A stretch of DNA of 14,056 nucleotides from Acidobacteriota bacterium (GCA_016189965.1 JACPRL010000101.1:1-14056), one strand, 5' to 3'; positions 1 to 6,635 are shown, counted from the first letter of the stretch. The notes: generated by a model from the letters alone, not told the origin. Program-made: numbers and translations.

Positions 1-385
1 GACGTTCTTCTTCGTCTACATCGGGCTCTCGATTGAGCTTACCAACTGGTGGCTGCTGCTCACGGGCTTCGCGCTGACGGTGATGGCCTTTGTGATCCGG
101 GTTCCGGTGGTGCGGGTGACGACGAGCCGGGAGACGCCGCAACTGGACGCGTCGCTGATGGCGGTGACCATCCCCAAGGGGCTGGCGGCGGCGGCGCTGG
201 CCTCGCTCCCGGCCCAGCAGGGAGTCCCCTTCGGGGAGCTGTTGCAGGGAGTAGCCTACGGGGTCATTCTCTTCACCATCGTGGTGTCGGCGGCTCTGTC
301 TTTCCTGGTGGAACGCCGGGGCGCGGTGGGGCCCTACCGGATGGTGTTTGCCCGGTATGCCGCCGGGGGCGAACCGGGCTTATAA
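1..385 (+). CDS. Cation/proton antiporter, C-terminal part (5' end outside window)
   Basis: An open frame enters from the left edge (first full codon at base 2) and ends in TAA at 383-385, leaving about 127 residues. It reads as the last membrane segments of a CPA-type sodium/proton or potassium/proton antiporter: a hydrophobic stretch containing FFVYIGLSIE, a basic linker VIRVPVVR, then SLMAVTIPKGLAAAALASLP and a final helix GVILFTIVVSAALSFLVE. The IPKGLAAA segment is the feature I rely on, since NhaP/KefB-like exchangers carry a similar conserved PRGLAAA-type helix near the C-terminus. The family exchanges monovalent cations for protons across the inner membrane; the cation cannot be told from this fragment. 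No regulatory TrkA-type domain follows, so this protein ends soon after its last helix. Family call fairly secure, subtype not. Confidence 0.78.
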   Translation, partial: TFFFVYIGLSIELTNWWLLLTGFALTVMAFVIRVPVVRVTTSRETPQLDASLMAVTIPKGLAAAALASLPAQQGVPFGELLQGVAYGVILFTIVVSAALSFLVERRGAVGPYRMVFARYAAGGEPGL

Positions 386-512
386 GGAACTACGGTTTTC
401 TTCGGCAAGTGTGGCGGGCTACGCCCCGGCACGGAAAAGCCCGGCTAAACCCCTTCCGTTCGAGCTGCGTCTAAAACAGTTTGGAGCCGGCAGACACAAC
501 TGCGTTTCGGAA

Positions 513-542
513 TTGACGGGGGCGGCGCGGGCTTTGTAGAAT
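513..542 (+). promoter_or_regulatory. Sigma-70-like promoter for the lytic transglycosylase gene
   Basis: TTGACG at 513-518 and TAGAAT at 537-542 are separated by 18 bp; each box matches the sigma-70 consensus at 5 of 6 positions. Transcription would start near 549, giving a short leader of about 25 bases with a GAGGGGG ribosome-binding site at 562-568 before the TTG start at 574. The rest of the 386-573 spacer shows no strong terminator hairpin for the upstream antiporter gene. Confidence 0.5.
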
Positions 543-573
543 TCGCGGGGAAAAGAACTCCGAGGGGGTCAAC

Positions 574-2508
574 TTGGCGTTGCGAGCCCAGCGGGAAGGA
601 ATTTTTAACTCCCGGCGGTTTCTCCTGCGAGCCGTGCTGATGGCATTGGTTGCGGTGCTGGCCGGGGGCGCGGCGGGTTCAGCCGCGCCGCGAAAGAAAG
701 ACGCCAAGGCCAAAGAGCGGGTGGAGCCGGCCTTGGAGCTGGAGTTCCACTACGTGGCGCGCGAAGCGCCGCAGTTTCCGCCGTTGTTGCTGTTCCTGGG
801 CAGCGGGCTGCCCGACCCGATCGAACGCCTGCTCAACGACGCCGAGGCCGCCCTCGCGCGCGGCGAAGAGCACTACCGGGCCGGGCATCTCGAGCACGCC
901 CGGCAGGAGTTCGACCGCGCCGTGGATCTGGTGCTCGGCTCGGGCTTCGCGGTGCGCGAGGACCCGCGGCTGCTCTACGGGCTCGAGCGGATGGTCGAGC
1001 GCATCCACGAGCTGGAGCGGGCGGGAGTCGAAGAGGCCGCGGCGAACGGTGGGGGGGCGCAGCAGGACGTGCCGGCGGCCATCGAGCAGGTGCCGCCGCT
1101 GACCTTCCCGCTCGACCCGGCGCTCGAGGCGCAGGTGGCGCAGGAGCTCTCGACGCTGGCGCACGATCTGCCGATGTCCTTGAACCACCGAGTGCTGAGC
1201 GCGGTGGAATTCTTCCGCACGCTGCGCGGGCGCCGCATCATCGAGACCGGCTTGCGCCGCGCCGGGCGCTACCGCGAACTGATTACTTCGATTCTGGCCG
1301 AGGAAGGGCTGCCGCGCGACCTGCTGTATCTCGCCCAGGCCGAATCGGCCTTCCAGCCCCACGCCCGCTCGCGCGCCCGTGCGGTGGGCATCTGGCAGTT
1401 CATGAGCTTCCGCGGGCAGCAGTACGGGCTGGAGGTGAACTGGTGGGTGGACGAGCGGCGCGACCCGGTGAAGTCCACCCGGGCGGCGGCGCGGCACCTG
1501 CGCGACCTCCACCAACAGTTCGGCGACTGGTACCTGGCCCTGGCGGCCTACAACAGCGGGCCGGGGCGGGTGAGCCGAGCGTTGGAGCGCGCCGGCGAGG
1601 GAGCGGATTTCTGGACGCTGGCGGAGCGAGGGCTGCTGCCGCGCGAGACCCGCAACTACGTCCCCATCATCCTGGCGGTGGCGCTGGTGGCGAAGGCCCC
1701 GGAGCGCTACGGAATAGCAGTAGAGCCGGAGCCGCCGGTGCGCTACGAAACGGTGCGCGTATCGAAGCCGATTGATTTGCGGCGCGTGGCCGAAACCATC
1801 GGGGTGGACGCACGCGAGTTGCAGGAGCTGAACCCGCACCTGCTGCGCGGGGTGACGCCGCCCCACCGGGAAGATTTCGAGCTCTACGTGCCGCCGGGGA
1901 CGGCGGAGACGCTGGTGGCGGCGCTGCCCAGCATCCCGGAAGCGAAGCGCGTGCTCTGGCAACGGCATCGAGTGCGGCGGGGCGAGACGTTGAGCGGCAT
2001 CGCGGCGCGCTACGGGACTTCGGCCTACGCCATCGCGCAAGGGAACGGGATTTCGCTGCGCACGCTGATTCATCCCGGCGACGTGCTGGTGATTCCCAGC
2101 GGCGGCGGCTCAGTTCGCGACTACCAGCCCACGACACGCGCCGAGCGCCAGCAAAACGGCACGCTGCTCTACCGCGTGCAGCCGGGCGATACGCTGGCCG
2201 GAATCGCAGCCCGGCATCGCGTGGGCGCCGAGGCGCTGGCCGCCGCCAACGGGCTGACGCTGCGCTCCATCATCCGCCCGGGCGACCGGCTGGTGATTCC
2301 CGAGCGACGCGCTGTGGCAGCCGCGCAGCCCCGAAGCTTCGGGGCGAGCCGCGAGTCGGACGGGCGGCGGCACCGCGTGCGCACGGGGGAGACGCTGTGG
2401 GGGCTGTCGCGCCGCTACGGCGTCTCGGTGGCCGCCCTGCGCGAGGCCAATCCCTACCTCGAAGAGCGGTCGTTGCGAGCCGGCGACCACCTGCTGATCC
2501 CCGAGTAG
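574..2508 (+). CDS. Secreted MltD-like lytic transglycosylase with three LysM repeats
   Basis: A 644-residue peptidoglycan-cleaving enzyme expected to act in the periplasm. Residues 1-38 form a signal peptide with an arginine-containing n-region (SRRFLLR) and a hydrophobic core ending GSAA; there is no lipobox cysteine, unlike E. coli MltD, so it should be soluble or LysM-bound rather than a lipoprotein. Residues 55-155 are helical and charged, with a TPR-like look. The SLT (GH23) domain spans about 225-345: the catalytic glutamate is E257 in LAQAESAF, followed by GIWQFM (272-277) and the AAYNSGPGRV motif (324-333). Three LysM repeats lie at about 465-508, 532-576 and 599-643, each of the form (Y/H)RV...G(E/D)TL...L(V/L)IP. 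The TTG start at 574 is chosen for the GAGGGGG site 5 bases upstream; GTG 634 or ATG 640 would shorten the signal peptide n-region. It is monocistronic as far as visible. Confidence 0.95.
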   Translation: MALRAQREGIFNSRRFLLRAVLMALVAVLAGGAAGSAAPRKKDAKAKERVEPALELEFHYVAREAPQFPPLLLFLGSGLPDPIERLLNDAEAALARGEEHYRAGHLEHARQEFDRAVDLVLGSGFAVREDPRLLYGLERMVERIHELERAGVEEAAANGGGAQQDVPAAIEQVPPLTFPLDPALEAQVAQELSTLAHDLPMSLNHRVLSAVEFFRTLRGRRIIETGLRRAGRYRELITSILAEEGLPRDLLYLAQAESAFQPHARSRARAVGIWQFMSFRGQQYGLEVNWWVDERRDPVKSTRAAARHLRDLHQQFGDWYLALAAYNSGPGRVSRALERAGEGADFWTLAERGLLPRETRNYVPIILAVALVAKAPERYGIAVEPEPPVRYETVRVSKPIDLRRVAETIGVDARELQELNPHLLRGVTPPHREDFELYVPPGTAETLVAALPSIPEAKRVLWQRHRVRRGETLSGIAARYGTSAYAIAQGNGISLRTLIHPGDVLVIPSGGGSVRDYQPTTRAERQQNGTLLYRVQPGDTLAGIAARHRVGAEALAAANGLTLRSIIRPGDRLVIPERRAVAAAQPRSFGASRESDGRRHRVRTGETLWGLSRRYGVSVAALREANPYLEERSLRAGDHLLIPE

Positions 2509-2614
2509 CTCGCGGTCGCGTAACCGCTACCACTTATTCTTCAACGCATTACGGGGGATGGCGGACCTCCGGCCCCGCTGGCCCCGGCAGCGCAAGAACG
2601 CGCTAAGTCAGGGC

Positions 2615-2644
2615 TTGACAAAGCCGTGGCTCTGGTTTTCTAAT
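2615..2644 (+). promoter_or_regulatory. Near-consensus sigma-70 promoter for the charge-segregated protein
   Basis: TTGACA (perfect -35) at 2615-2620 and TCTAAT (5 of 6 to TATAAT) at 2639-2644 are spaced by 18 bp. The likely transcription start near 2651 leaves a leader of only about 23 bases carrying GAGGG at 2663-2667. By sequence match it is among the two best promoters in the window, which suggests the downstream gene is well expressed. Confidence 0.6.
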
Positions 2645-2673
2645 GCGCGGCAGTTCACGAGCGAGGGTGGAGG

Positions 2674-3057
2674 ATGGCCGGCGAGGAGTTCTGGCTGCGT
2701 TACGGCGACGACGAAGAGGAAGGCTTCGGCTTCCCGGAAGAAGACGAGCTGGGCGAAGATTACCTCGAAGAAGAAGAGGAGGAAGAAGAGCCGGAAGAGC
2801 CGGAGGTCGAACCGGGTCGGCCGCCCGTCCCCAAGCCGCCCGCACTTGCCCCGCCGCCCATCCCTCCCAAGGCAAAACCCAAGAAAAAGGCGAAGCCCAA
2901 GCGCAGAGCGAAGCCGAAGCGCAAGGCGAAGCCGAAGCGCAAGAAGGCCAAGCCGCACCGCAAAGCAAAGCGCAAGCGCAAGGCTCGTGCGCGGCGCAAG
3001 GCGCGGCCGAAGCGGGGCGCCCGGAGAGCCCGGGGCAAGAAGTTCCGCCGCCGCTGA
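2674..3057 (+). CDS. Acidic-head/basic-tail low-complexity protein, possibly nucleoid- or RNA-binding
   Basis: A 127-residue protein with extreme charge segregation. Residues 4-46 are acidic, including a run of eight glutamates at 32-39 and the aromatic residues W7, Y10, F18, F20 and Y30. Residues 47-65 are a Pro-rich hinge. Residues 66-127 are almost only Lys, Arg, Ala and Pro, built on an AKPKRK-type six-residue repeat; two 18-bp DNA units at 2908-2925 and 2926-2943 are identical. The tail resembles the Lys/Pro/Ala tails of histone-H1-like bacterial proteins (AlgP/Hc1-like), which bind nucleic acid nonspecifically; the acidic head could mask it or bind a partner. No folded domain is recognised, so function is inferred from composition only. 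ATG 2674 is chosen for the GAGGG site 6 bases upstream and the promoter at 2615. Several overlapping frames are also open because of the repeats, but this one alone has both signals and sensible codon use in the acidic part. Confidence 0.72.
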   Translation: MAGEEFWLRYGDDEEEGFGFPEEDELGEDYLEEEEEEEEPEEPEVEPGRPPVPKPPALAPPPIPPKAKPKKKAKPKRRAKPKRKAKPKRKKAKPHRKAKRKRKARARRKARPKRGARRARGKKFRRR

Positions 3058-3094
3058 CTCCAGTCAGGCGCCCTACCTCACCCTCCCCAACCGT

Positions 3095-3121
3095 GTCATC
3101 CTGAGCGCAGCGAAGGATCCC
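3095..3121 (+). repeat. Dispersed intergenic repeat with ATCCT/AGGAT arms
   Basis: This 27-bp segment has inverted arms ATCCT (3098-3102) and AGGAT (3114-3118) around a GAGCGCAGCGA core. I recall the same word (read in translation as an ILSAAKD-like peptide) as a very frequent intergenic repeat in Acidobacteriota and some other environmental genomes. Only one copy is in this window, so the repeat status rests on that recollection. Confidence 0.5.
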
Positions 3122-3143
3122 CTGCACTGGCCACCCCCGTAGC

Positions 3144-3161
3144 GGAAGGCTTCAGCCTTCC
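3144..3161. repeat. Perfect 7-bp-stem hairpin, REP-like
   Basis: GGAAGGC (3144-3150), loop TTCA, GCCTTCC (3155-3161) form a perfect hairpin in the spacer between convergent genes. Together with the next hairpin it could end transcription from both sides, or be a REP-type palindrome. No U-tract follows on either strand. Confidence 0.55.
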
Positions 3162-3162
3162 A

Positions 3163-3190
3163 CAGCGGCTCCCAGCGGCAGGAGCCGCTG
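3163..3190. terminator. Perfect 10-bp inverted repeat between convergent genes
   Basis: CAGCGGCTCC (3163-3172) and GGAGCCGCTG (3181-3190) pair perfectly around an 8-base loop that itself repeats the CAGCGGC word. It starts 2 bases after the previous hairpin and lies 18 bases beyond the stop of the minus-strand PH-domain gene. A bidirectional terminator is plausible from position, but the lack of a T-run leaves a REP-like repeat equally likely. Confidence 0.45.
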
Positions 3191-3208
3191 GGCTGAACGG
3201 TGGACAAG

Positions 3209-3643
3209 TTAGGCTTTCAGGTTTTCGAGGCTCGCACGGGCGGCGGGAACGCGGGCGGCGAGTTCGCGGAGGAAGGCGGCTTTGTCGCGGGGCGAAATCA
3301 GGATAACGCCGGAGCTGGCGGGGCGGCGGTAGCGCACCTCCAGGCGGTCGAGCGACCAGGCCGGCGAGGAGAGCGGGTTGCGCGTCTCGCGAACCTCCTC
3401 GATAGCCTCGAGGGGGATTCGCCAGCGCAGCACCAGCCCGCTGCGAATGAGGAGCTCGGAGGCGGCGAGTTCATAAGTGATCGGCCAAGTGAACAGCAGC
3501 AGGACGGCCGGCAGGAACACGACGGCGAGCCAACCGACCGCGTGGCCGCGCGCCACCTCCCGCAGGCCGAACGATGCCCCCGCCAGGCAGGCGGCGGCGA
3601 CGACGAGCGCGAACCCGCTGTCCACCTTGGAAACGAAGCGCAT
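3209..3643 (-). CDS. Small membrane protein with bacterial PH domain (bPH_4/DUF1200-like)
   Basis: A 144-residue protein. Two hydrophobic helices at about residues 10-28 and 36-53 anchor it in the membrane, and residues 56-130 form a cytoplasmic or membrane-proximal beta-rich domain. The sequence IPLEAIEEVRETRNPLSSPAWS (77-98, with SLDRLEV just after) followed by ILISPRDKAAFLREL is the pattern I associate with the bPH_4 family, which includes SunI-type proteins of Bacillus. The family role is poorly defined; members are membrane proteins and some give bacteriocin immunity, which I do not claim here. The ATG at 3643 has a GGGGGAG ribosome-binding site just upstream. The gene is alone on its strand, divergent from the flippase and convergent with the charge-segregated protein. 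Confidence 0.82.
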   Translation of the reverse strand: MRFVSKVDSGFALVVAAACLAGASFGLREVARGHAVGWLAVVFLPAVLLLFTWPITYELAASELLIRSGLVLRWRIPLEAIEEVRETRNPLSSPAWSLDRLEVRYRRPASSGVILISPRDKAAFLRELAARVPAARASLENLKA

Positions 3644-3769
3644 CCTCTCCCCCTACGCCGGCCTGCAAGATAACACGCCCCCAAGGATGCGGGAAAGCGA
3701 TGGTACACTCCTCGGGCGACACGACGATTCCGGGCGGAGATTGTTCTTGCGCCATCGCGGGGCCGAGCC

Positions 3770-5107
3770 ATGATTCCTGATTTTCTGCGCCGCCGGTGGG
3801 CCGCCGCTCTCGACCCGCACACCGGCGACGTCCTCGCCGGCACCGTCGTCGCCTTCGTCATGCGGCCGCTGGGCCGCTTCCTGCTGCTCGGCTTCCATGT
3901 CGTGCTTGCCCGCCTGCTGGGCGCCGAGGGTGCCGGGCTCTACTACCTGGCGCTCGCGGTCTCCGCCATCGGCGTCACGGCGGGCTCGCTGGGGCTGCCT
4001 ACCTCCTCCCTGCGCTTCACCGCCGTGCACTCGAGCAAGGAGGAATGGGCGCAGGTCGCCGGGCTCTACCGTCGCGCCCTGCGGCTCGCCGCGCTGGCCG
4101 CCGCCGCGGCTACCCTCGCCGTATTCTTCGCCGCCCCCTGGATTGCGCGGGGCATCTTCTCAGAGCCGGCTCTGACCGACCCCCTCCGCCTGATGTCCCT
4201 CTCCATCCTGCCCACCGCGTTCCTGCGTCTGCACACCGAATTCCTGCGGGGGTTGCAGCGAATCCGCGACGCCCTCCTCGGCGAGCTGGTGGGCGTGCCG
4301 CTGTTCGGCCTCGTCTTCCTCGTCTTGCTCGCCACGCCTTACGGCGTTCAGGGGGCAGCCATCGCCCAGGTCGCCGGCTCTTCCCTCGCGCTCGCTTGGA
4401 GCATCCGCCTCTGGCGGCGCGCCACCCCGCAACTCCGCGGCCTCGAGGGAGACTTTGACCTTCGCACACTGCTGCGCACCAGCATGCCCGTCTATACCGT
4501 CGCCCTCATCGGCCTGATCAACGGCTGGGCCGACACTTTCTTTCTCGGCATCTGGTACGACACCAGCCAGGTGGGCGTCTATGGCATCGCCGTCCGTTTG
4601 AGCGCCATCATGGCTGCGCTGCTGGTAATCGCCAACACCGCAGTCGCGCCCAAGTTCGCCGCCCTCTACGCGCAGAATGAAATCGCCGAACTCCGCCGCC
4701 TCGCCCGCCGCACCGCCCTGATGGCCAGCTTGATGGCGCTCCCCCTGCTCCTGCTCTTCTGGATTTTCCCCCGCTTCATCCTTGGACTCTTCGGTGCCGA
4801 GTTCCAGGCCGGCGCCGTCGCCCTGATGATTCTCGCCGCCGGACAGTTCGTCAATGTCGCTGCGGGCTCGGTGGGCAACCTGCTGATGATGAGCGGTCAC
4901 GAAAAAGAGTATCGCAACCTCGCCCTCGTCTCTGCCGCCTTAAGCCTGCTTCTGAACCTCCTCTTGATTCCGCGCTACGGCCTCGTGGGAGCCGCCGTGG
5001 CTTCGGCCACCACCCGCGCGCTGATGAACATCGGCGCCATGATTCTCGTCTACCGCAAGCTCTCCATCGTGACTTTCCCCTTCCTGCGAGTTGACTCCGC
5101 CCCCTGA
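3770..5107 (+). CDS. Wzx/MOP-family polysaccharide flippase
   Basis: A 445-residue polytopic membrane protein with about 12-14 predicted hydrophobic helices. It fits the polysaccharide biosynthesis (Polysacc_synt plus C-terminal Polysacc_synt_C) branch of the MOP exporter superfamily: the N-terminal helix pair with LGRFLLLGFHVVLARLLGAE (residues 34-53), then the typical GLYYLALAVSAI and GLPTSSLRF segments, and a C-terminal helix pair with GLVGAAVASATTRALMNIG. Such proteins move lipid-linked sugar repeat units from the cytoplasmic to the periplasmic face of the inner membrane. Length is normal for the family. No glycosyltransferase or polymerase genes flank it, so its substrate cannot be guessed. 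The ATG at 3770 has no clear ribosome-binding site; a -10-like TACACT at 3704-3709 lacks a convincing -35. Third codon positions are strongly C-biased, unlike the G-biased transglycosylase gene. Confidence 0.92.
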   Translation: MIPDFLRRRWAAALDPHTGDVLAGTVVAFVMRPLGRFLLLGFHVVLARLLGAEGAGLYYLALAVSAIGVTAGSLGLPTSSLRFTAVHSSKEEWAQVAGLYRRALRLAALAAAAATLAVFFAAPWIARGIFSEPALTDPLRLMSLSILPTAFLRLHTEFLRGLQRIRDALLGELVGVPLFGLVFLVLLATPYGVQGAAIAQVAGSSLALAWSIRLWRRATPQLRGLEGDFDLRTLLRTSMPVYTVALIGLINGWADTFFLGIWYDTSQVGVYGIAVRLSAIMAALLVIANTAVAPKFAALYAQNEIAELRRLARRTALMASLMALPLLLLFWIFPRFILGLFGAEFQAGAVALMILAAGQFVNVAAGSVGNLLMMSGHEKEYRNLALVSAALSLLLNLLLIPRYGLVGAAVASATTRALMNIGAMILVYRKLSIVTFPFLRVDSAP

Positions 5108-5132
5108 GGCGCTCGCCCCGCCACATTAGTAG

Positions 5133-5161
5133 TTGACTCCTCCTGCCCCCGCGGGCATAAT
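5133..5161 (+). promoter_or_regulatory. Sigma-70-like promoter for the FecR-domain gene
   Basis: TTGACT (5133-5138) and CATAAT (5156-5161) are spaced by 17 bp, each 5 of 6 to consensus. A start near 5168 gives a leader of about 30 bases before ATG 5198, with an AGAAGAAGGG stretch as ribosome-binding site. It lies 26 bases after the flippase stop codon, so the FecR-domain gene has its own promoter. Confidence 0.6.
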
Positions 5162-5197
5162 CCTCCTCACCAAAAATTCCACGCAGAAGAAGGGCCA

Positions 5198-6166
5198 ATG
5201 AATCTGGCAAACTCCAGGCCTTGGTATCAGCCACTTTCACTCCTGCTCAGCGCTCTGCTGTGTTGCGCTCTGCCCGGCCAGGCCGCCGAACTGGTGGGAC
5301 TGGCGCGGGCCAGCGGCCCGGCCCAGGTCAATAACCTCCGCCTGCCGCAGGAAGCCAACGTCTATAGCGGCGACCTCCTGACAACCGGATCCGAGGGCCG
5401 CTTGACCCTGTTCTGCGGCTCGCAACGCGTCCGTCTGGCTCCCCACAGCAAGGTCGAGTTGCGGCAGAAGGATTCGGCCACCTCGGTCGTCCTCCAGACA
5501 GGCGCGGTGGCGTTTTCCACCCACGGCCCCGGGCGGCTTAGCATCGAAGCCGGCGGGCTTTCGATTCAAGGGCGCAGCGGCAGCGCCGCCGTGGGCGAGG
5601 TCGCGCTCTCCCCGCGCGGGCCGCAGCTTGTCGTGCTCGACGGCATCGTCGAAGTCGTGCACGGAAACCAAACCATCGCGGTCGCGCCGGGACAATCGGC
5701 CCTTTTCCTCCTCGCCCCTGAAGCCGACGCCGCCGAGGCCGCCCCGCAGGCCCAGCCTTCAACTGTGGGTCAGATGGGAGCGGTCAGCGGGCGGCTGGTG
5801 GATGCGAAAGGAGCGGCCATGAGCGGCGCCCAGGTGCTCCTCATCAGCACCGAAGGCACCACCTTCACCACCCAGACCGACCTCGAAGGCACCTTCCGCT
5901 TTGAAGGGGTGCCGCCGGGCCGCTACCGCCTGCGCGCCTCCAAAGCTGGCCTCGGCACCGTCGAGATCCGCCAGGTGACCGTGGTGGCCGGGCAGGAATC
6001 CCTGCTCGGCGCCGTCACCTTCGCCGGGGCGGCGGTTGCAGGCGGAGTGAGCAAGGGCGCCCTCGTCGCCATCCTCGCCGCAGCCGGCGGCGCGGCGGGT
6101 GCTGCAGCAGCTTTTGCTGGCGGCGGGGAAGAACAGCAGCCTACCAGCCCCTCCGGCGTCCCCTAA
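5198..6166 (+). CDS. Exported FecR-domain protein with carboxypeptidase-regulatory-like domain
   Basis: A 322-residue protein with a signal peptide at residues 1-30 (hydrophobic core LSLLLSALLCCALPG, likely cut after GQAA). Residues about 35-170 look like a FecR-type domain: a GDLLTTGSEGRLTLF stretch (58-72), then LAPHSKVEL, LQTGAVAFS and a final AVAPGQSALF. Residues 195-266 form a carboxypeptidase-regulatory-like beta-sandwich with the hallmark SGRLVDAKGAAMSGAQVLL and TDLEGTFRFEGVPPGRYRLR. Residues 287-308 are a small-residue hydrophobic segment (Ala/Gly) that may anchor the C-terminus, followed by a short polar tail. Classical FecR is an anti-sigma partner of FecI next to a TonB receptor; neither is here, and the N-terminus is a signal peptide rather than an anti-sigma helix, so this is more likely a periplasmic or surface protein with FecR-like ligand- or glycan-binding folds. 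Function unknown. Confidence 0.85.
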   Translation: MNLANSRPWYQPLSLLLSALLCCALPGQAAELVGLARASGPAQVNNLRLPQEANVYSGDLLTTGSEGRLTLFCGSQRVRLAPHSKVELRQKDSATSVVLQTGAVAFSTHGPGRLSIEAGGLSIQGRSGSAAVGEVALSPRGPQLVVLDGIVEVVHGNQTIAVAPGQSALFLLAPEADAAEAAPQAQPSTVGQMGAVSGRLVDAKGAAMSGAQVLLISTEGTTFTTQTDLEGTFRFEGVPPGRYRLRASKAGLGTVEIRQVTVVAGQESLLGAVTFAGAAVAGGVSKGALVAILAAAGGAAGAAAAFAGGGEEQQPTSPSGVP

Positions 6167-6179
6167 CGCCTGCTTTGGG

Positions 6180-6199
6180 GTTAGGCCTTTAGGCCTGAC
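6180..6199. terminator. Hairpin downstream of the FecR-domain gene
   Basis: GTTAGGCC (6180-6187), loop TTTA, GGCCTGAC (6192-6199) form an 8-bp stem with one G-T pair, 13 bases after the stop codon at 6166. A second overlapping pairing CCTGA/TCAGG is possible. No T-run follows, so a terminator role is a guess from position between two convergent genes. Confidence 0.35.
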
Positions 6200-6270
6200 A
6201 TCAGGTAGGGCACAAGAAGACGGTGGGTTCGAGCCCCTGAAGTTTTCCCCTACGAGGTTATGATCGCTGG

Positions 6271-6284
6271 TCGCGAGTCGCGAG
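6271..6284. repeat. Tandem 7-bp repeat TCGCGAG x2
   Basis: Two adjacent copies of TCGCGAG, each containing a palindromic TCGCGA core, lie in the 133-bp spacer between the convergent FecR-domain and STAS genes, 16 bases downstream of the STAS stop on that gene's strand. No function is apparent. Confidence 0.4.
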
Positions 6285-6299
6285 CCACGGGACGCAGCC

Positions 6300-6635
6300 C
6301 TAGAGCGAGGCCAGGGCCGTTGCTTCCGTGTCCGCCAACTCCAGCACCGTATCCAGCCGCACCATCCGCAACGTCTGCTTGATGCGCTTGGGCGCGGCGA
6401 AGAACTTGCACTTCCCCCCGGCGTGCTTCACCGACGTGTAGGCGCGCACCAGAGCCCCGATGCCGGAGCTGTCCATCTCCGGCACGCCCGCCAGGTTGAT
6501 GGCCAGGTTCTTGGTGCCCTTCTCCAGCAGCTCCTGCACCTTCTCCCGGAAGACCAGCTCGGGCTCGCCCATCTTCAGCGGCCCGTGCAGGTCGAGAACG
6601 GCCACATTGCTCACCTGGCGCACTTTGATGGTCAC
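6300..6635 (-). CDS. STAS-domain anti-sigma factor antagonist-like protein
   Basis: A 111-residue single STAS domain. Positions 1-18 carry the first strands (VRQVSNVAVLDLHG), and the hallmark loop VPEMDSSGIGALV is at 51-63, where S57 matches the serine phosphorylated in SpoIIAA/RsbV-type antagonists. In that family the unphosphorylated protein binds an anti-sigma kinase and frees a sigma factor; related STAS proteins act in other phosphorylation switches. The GTG at 6635 is chosen because it has GAGG 5 bases upstream and gives the usual family length; the frame stays open upstream to 6758, but that adds about 41 residues with no domain. No anti-sigma kinase, phosphatase or sigma gene is nearby, so its partner is encoded elsewhere. 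It is convergent with the FecR-domain gene and divergent from the coiled-coil gene. Confidence 0.87.
   Translation of the reverse strand: MTIKVRQVSNVAVLDLHGPLKMGEPELVFREKVQELLEKGTKNLAINLAGVPEMDSSGIGALVRAYTSVKHAGGKCKFFAAPKRIKQTLRMVRLDTVLELADTEATALASL

Noticed and set aside
679..2073. A 464-codon minus-strand frame opposite the lytic transglycosylase
   Set aside because: It is an antisense shadow with no recognisable domain, while the plus-strand frame has catalytic and LysM motifs.
2558..3142. Alternative plus-strand frames over the acidic/basic gene, and minus-strand frames opposite it
   Set aside because: They are open only because of the low-complexity repeats. None has a promoter and ribosome-binding site pair as good as the frame starting at 2674.
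3644..3769. Possible dif/terminus site at the apparent skew switch
   Set aside because: No AT-rich 28-bp XerC/XerD-like palindrome is visible in this spacer or in 5108-5197.
5213..5272. Lipoprotein signal (CC near the end of the hydrophobic core) in the FecR-domain protein
   Set aside because: The residues before the cysteines are Leu-Leu, which does not fit a lipobox; GQAA further on fits an ordinary signal-peptidase cut.
6222..6240. A GGGTTCGAGCCC word resembling a tRNA T-arm
   Set aside because: Only three stem pairs form, and no anticodon arm, D-arm or acceptor stem can be built around it.
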